DNA from: Sinorhizobium meliloti 4H41
Lineage (GTDB): Bacteria > Pseudomonadota > Alphaproteobacteria > Rhizobiales > Rhizobiaceae
Length of the DNA: 64,000 bases
Direction: 5' to 3'
Assembly (NCBI RefSeq): GCF_000375585.1
Contig: NZ_AQWP01000001.1
Span: 62,001-126,000, forward strand
Part shown: positions 63,589-64,000 of the stretch, piece after piece
How the letters are laid out: every line of letters starts with the position of its first letter
Numbering within the stretch: position 1 is the stretch's first letter
The notes under the pieces: model-generated
The model's input: only the letters and a program-made list of their open reading frames with translations
Databases searched by the model: none
What the model was told of the DNA's origin: nothing
Made by a program: the position numbers and the translations under genes

Positions 63589-63645
63589 GAGTATTTCCAG
63601 GAAAAGCGTGTAACGGTTTTCGTCCGGAAGTGCGTAGGCCAAAGA
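63589..63645. repeat. Dispersed hairpin repeat, degenerate single unit
   Basis: It resembles the 14.0 kb unit (TTTCCAGGAAAAGCGTGTAA then CGGTTTTCGTCCGGAAGTGCG) with one arm altered (GTATTTCC instead of GCACTTCC), so the hairpin is imperfect. It lies between dnaX and ybaB. Confidence 0.7.
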
Positions 63646-63668
63646 ATACCAGAGAACAGGAGACGACG

Positions 63669-63992
63669 ATGCGCGACATCATGGGCATGATGGGCAAGGT
63701 CAAGGAAATGCAGGCCAAGATGGAGAAGATGCAGGCGGAGATCGCCGCGCTCGAAATCGACGGCACCTCCGGCGGCGGGCTCGTCACCGTCCGTCTCGAC
63801 GGCAAGGGCCACATGAAAAGCCTTAAGGTCGATCCCTCGCTCTTCAAGGAAGACGATGTCGAGATCCTCGAAGATCTGATCGTCGCGGCCCATAAGGATG
63901 CCAAGGACAAAGCCGAGGCGGTGCAGGCGGAAAAAACCCGCGAACTGACCGCCGGTCTGCCGATCCCCCCGGGCATGAAGCTGCCGTTCTGA
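63669..63992 (+). CDS. YbaB/EbfC nucleoid-associated DNA-binding protein
   Basis: The 107-residue dimeric tweezer protein has the methionine- and lysine-rich N-terminal helix [25 protein letters not shown] and the strand [18 protein letters not shown]. It ends PPGMKLPF, a family hallmark. It binds DNA and is usually encoded between dnaX and recR, so recR probably lies just beyond the window. It begins 106 bases after dnaX. Confidence 0.94.
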   Translation: MRDIMGMMGKVKEMQAKMEKMQAEIAALEIDGTSGGGLVTVRLDGKGHMKSLKVDPSLFKEDDVEILEDLIVAAHKDAKDKAEAVQAEKTRELTAGLPIPPGMKLPF

Positions 63993-64000
63993 TCCTCGGC

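Noticed and set aside
61718..63976. 752-codon open frame antisense to dnaX and ybaB
   Set aside because: Spans two real genes and a repeat; no start signal or family resemblance.

Overview
This is a high-GC window of housekeeping and metabolic chromosome from a member of the Rhizobiaceae, most probably Sinorhizobium (Ensifer). The inference rests on gene content and order: polA / small RNA / marR, pbpA-dnaK-dnaJ, DUF47-pit with a PHO box, recF-moeB, and nudC-HIT / 4.5S RNA / dnaX / ybaB. Rhizobial intergenic palindromes and alpha-proteobacterial protein variants support it. I see no phage, plasmid, insertion sequence or CRISPR array. Species cannot be fixed from the sequence alone.

Layout. 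1-7.1 kb: 3' end of gpmA, an Ada-like methyltransferase, a DUF2244 membrane protein, nth, a divergent tetR/VOC pair with twin operators, a PfkB sugar or nucleoside kinase, a small P-loop kinase, an SH3 protein and a 2-hydroxyacid dehydrogenase. 7.1-16 kb: polA (proofreading site altered), an alpha-r7-like small RNA, marR, an M20 peptidase, a lysylphosphatidylglycerol-synthase-like membrane protein, a tandem array of hairpins, a secreted protein, a DMT exporter and a minus-strand small RNA with four CCUCCUCC motifs. 16-28 kb: PBP1A, dnaK, dnaJ, a DUF2182/DUF1326 pair, the orfA-pit phosphate system, recF, moeB and a GNAT enzyme. 28-33.5 kb: an AcrAB-type RND pump with its own TetR repressor.

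33.7-47.5 kb is the most integrated block, an amino-sugar catabolic locus. One minus-strand operon carries murQ, a sugar ABC importer (binding protein, two permeases, ATPase) and a Gfo/Idh/MocA oxidoreductase. A divergent plus-strand operon carries a BadF-type amino-sugar kinase, a GntR repressor, a SIS-domain deaminase and nagA. The short AT-rich divergent promoter is flanked by two inverted copies of TGGTATTTTTTTGGYAT. A third operon (amidase, ROK kinase, CutC) converges on nagA. The inferred route is import, phosphorylation, MurNAc-6P to GlcNAc-6P (MurQ), deacetylation (NagA), then deamination/isomerisation (SIS protein).

47.5-64 kb: an EI24 membrane protein, slyX, an orphan BMP-family binding protein, msrA, tRNA-Ser(GGA), an MFS pump with a divergent LysR gene, a BON protein, an AEC transporter, ilvE, membrane-anchored cycM, kdsB, pheA, a 45-residue DUF1127 protein, nudC-HIT, the 4.5S SRP RNA with hairpin repeats behind it, dnaX and ybaB.

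The least explained signals are the anti-Shine-Dalgarno-rich small RNA at 15.9 kb, a family of intergenic hairpins with a conserved core and co-varying arms (14.0, 28.2, 42.0, 47.5 and 63.6 kb), the paired amino-sugar operators, and the CutC protein inside amino-sugar catabolism.
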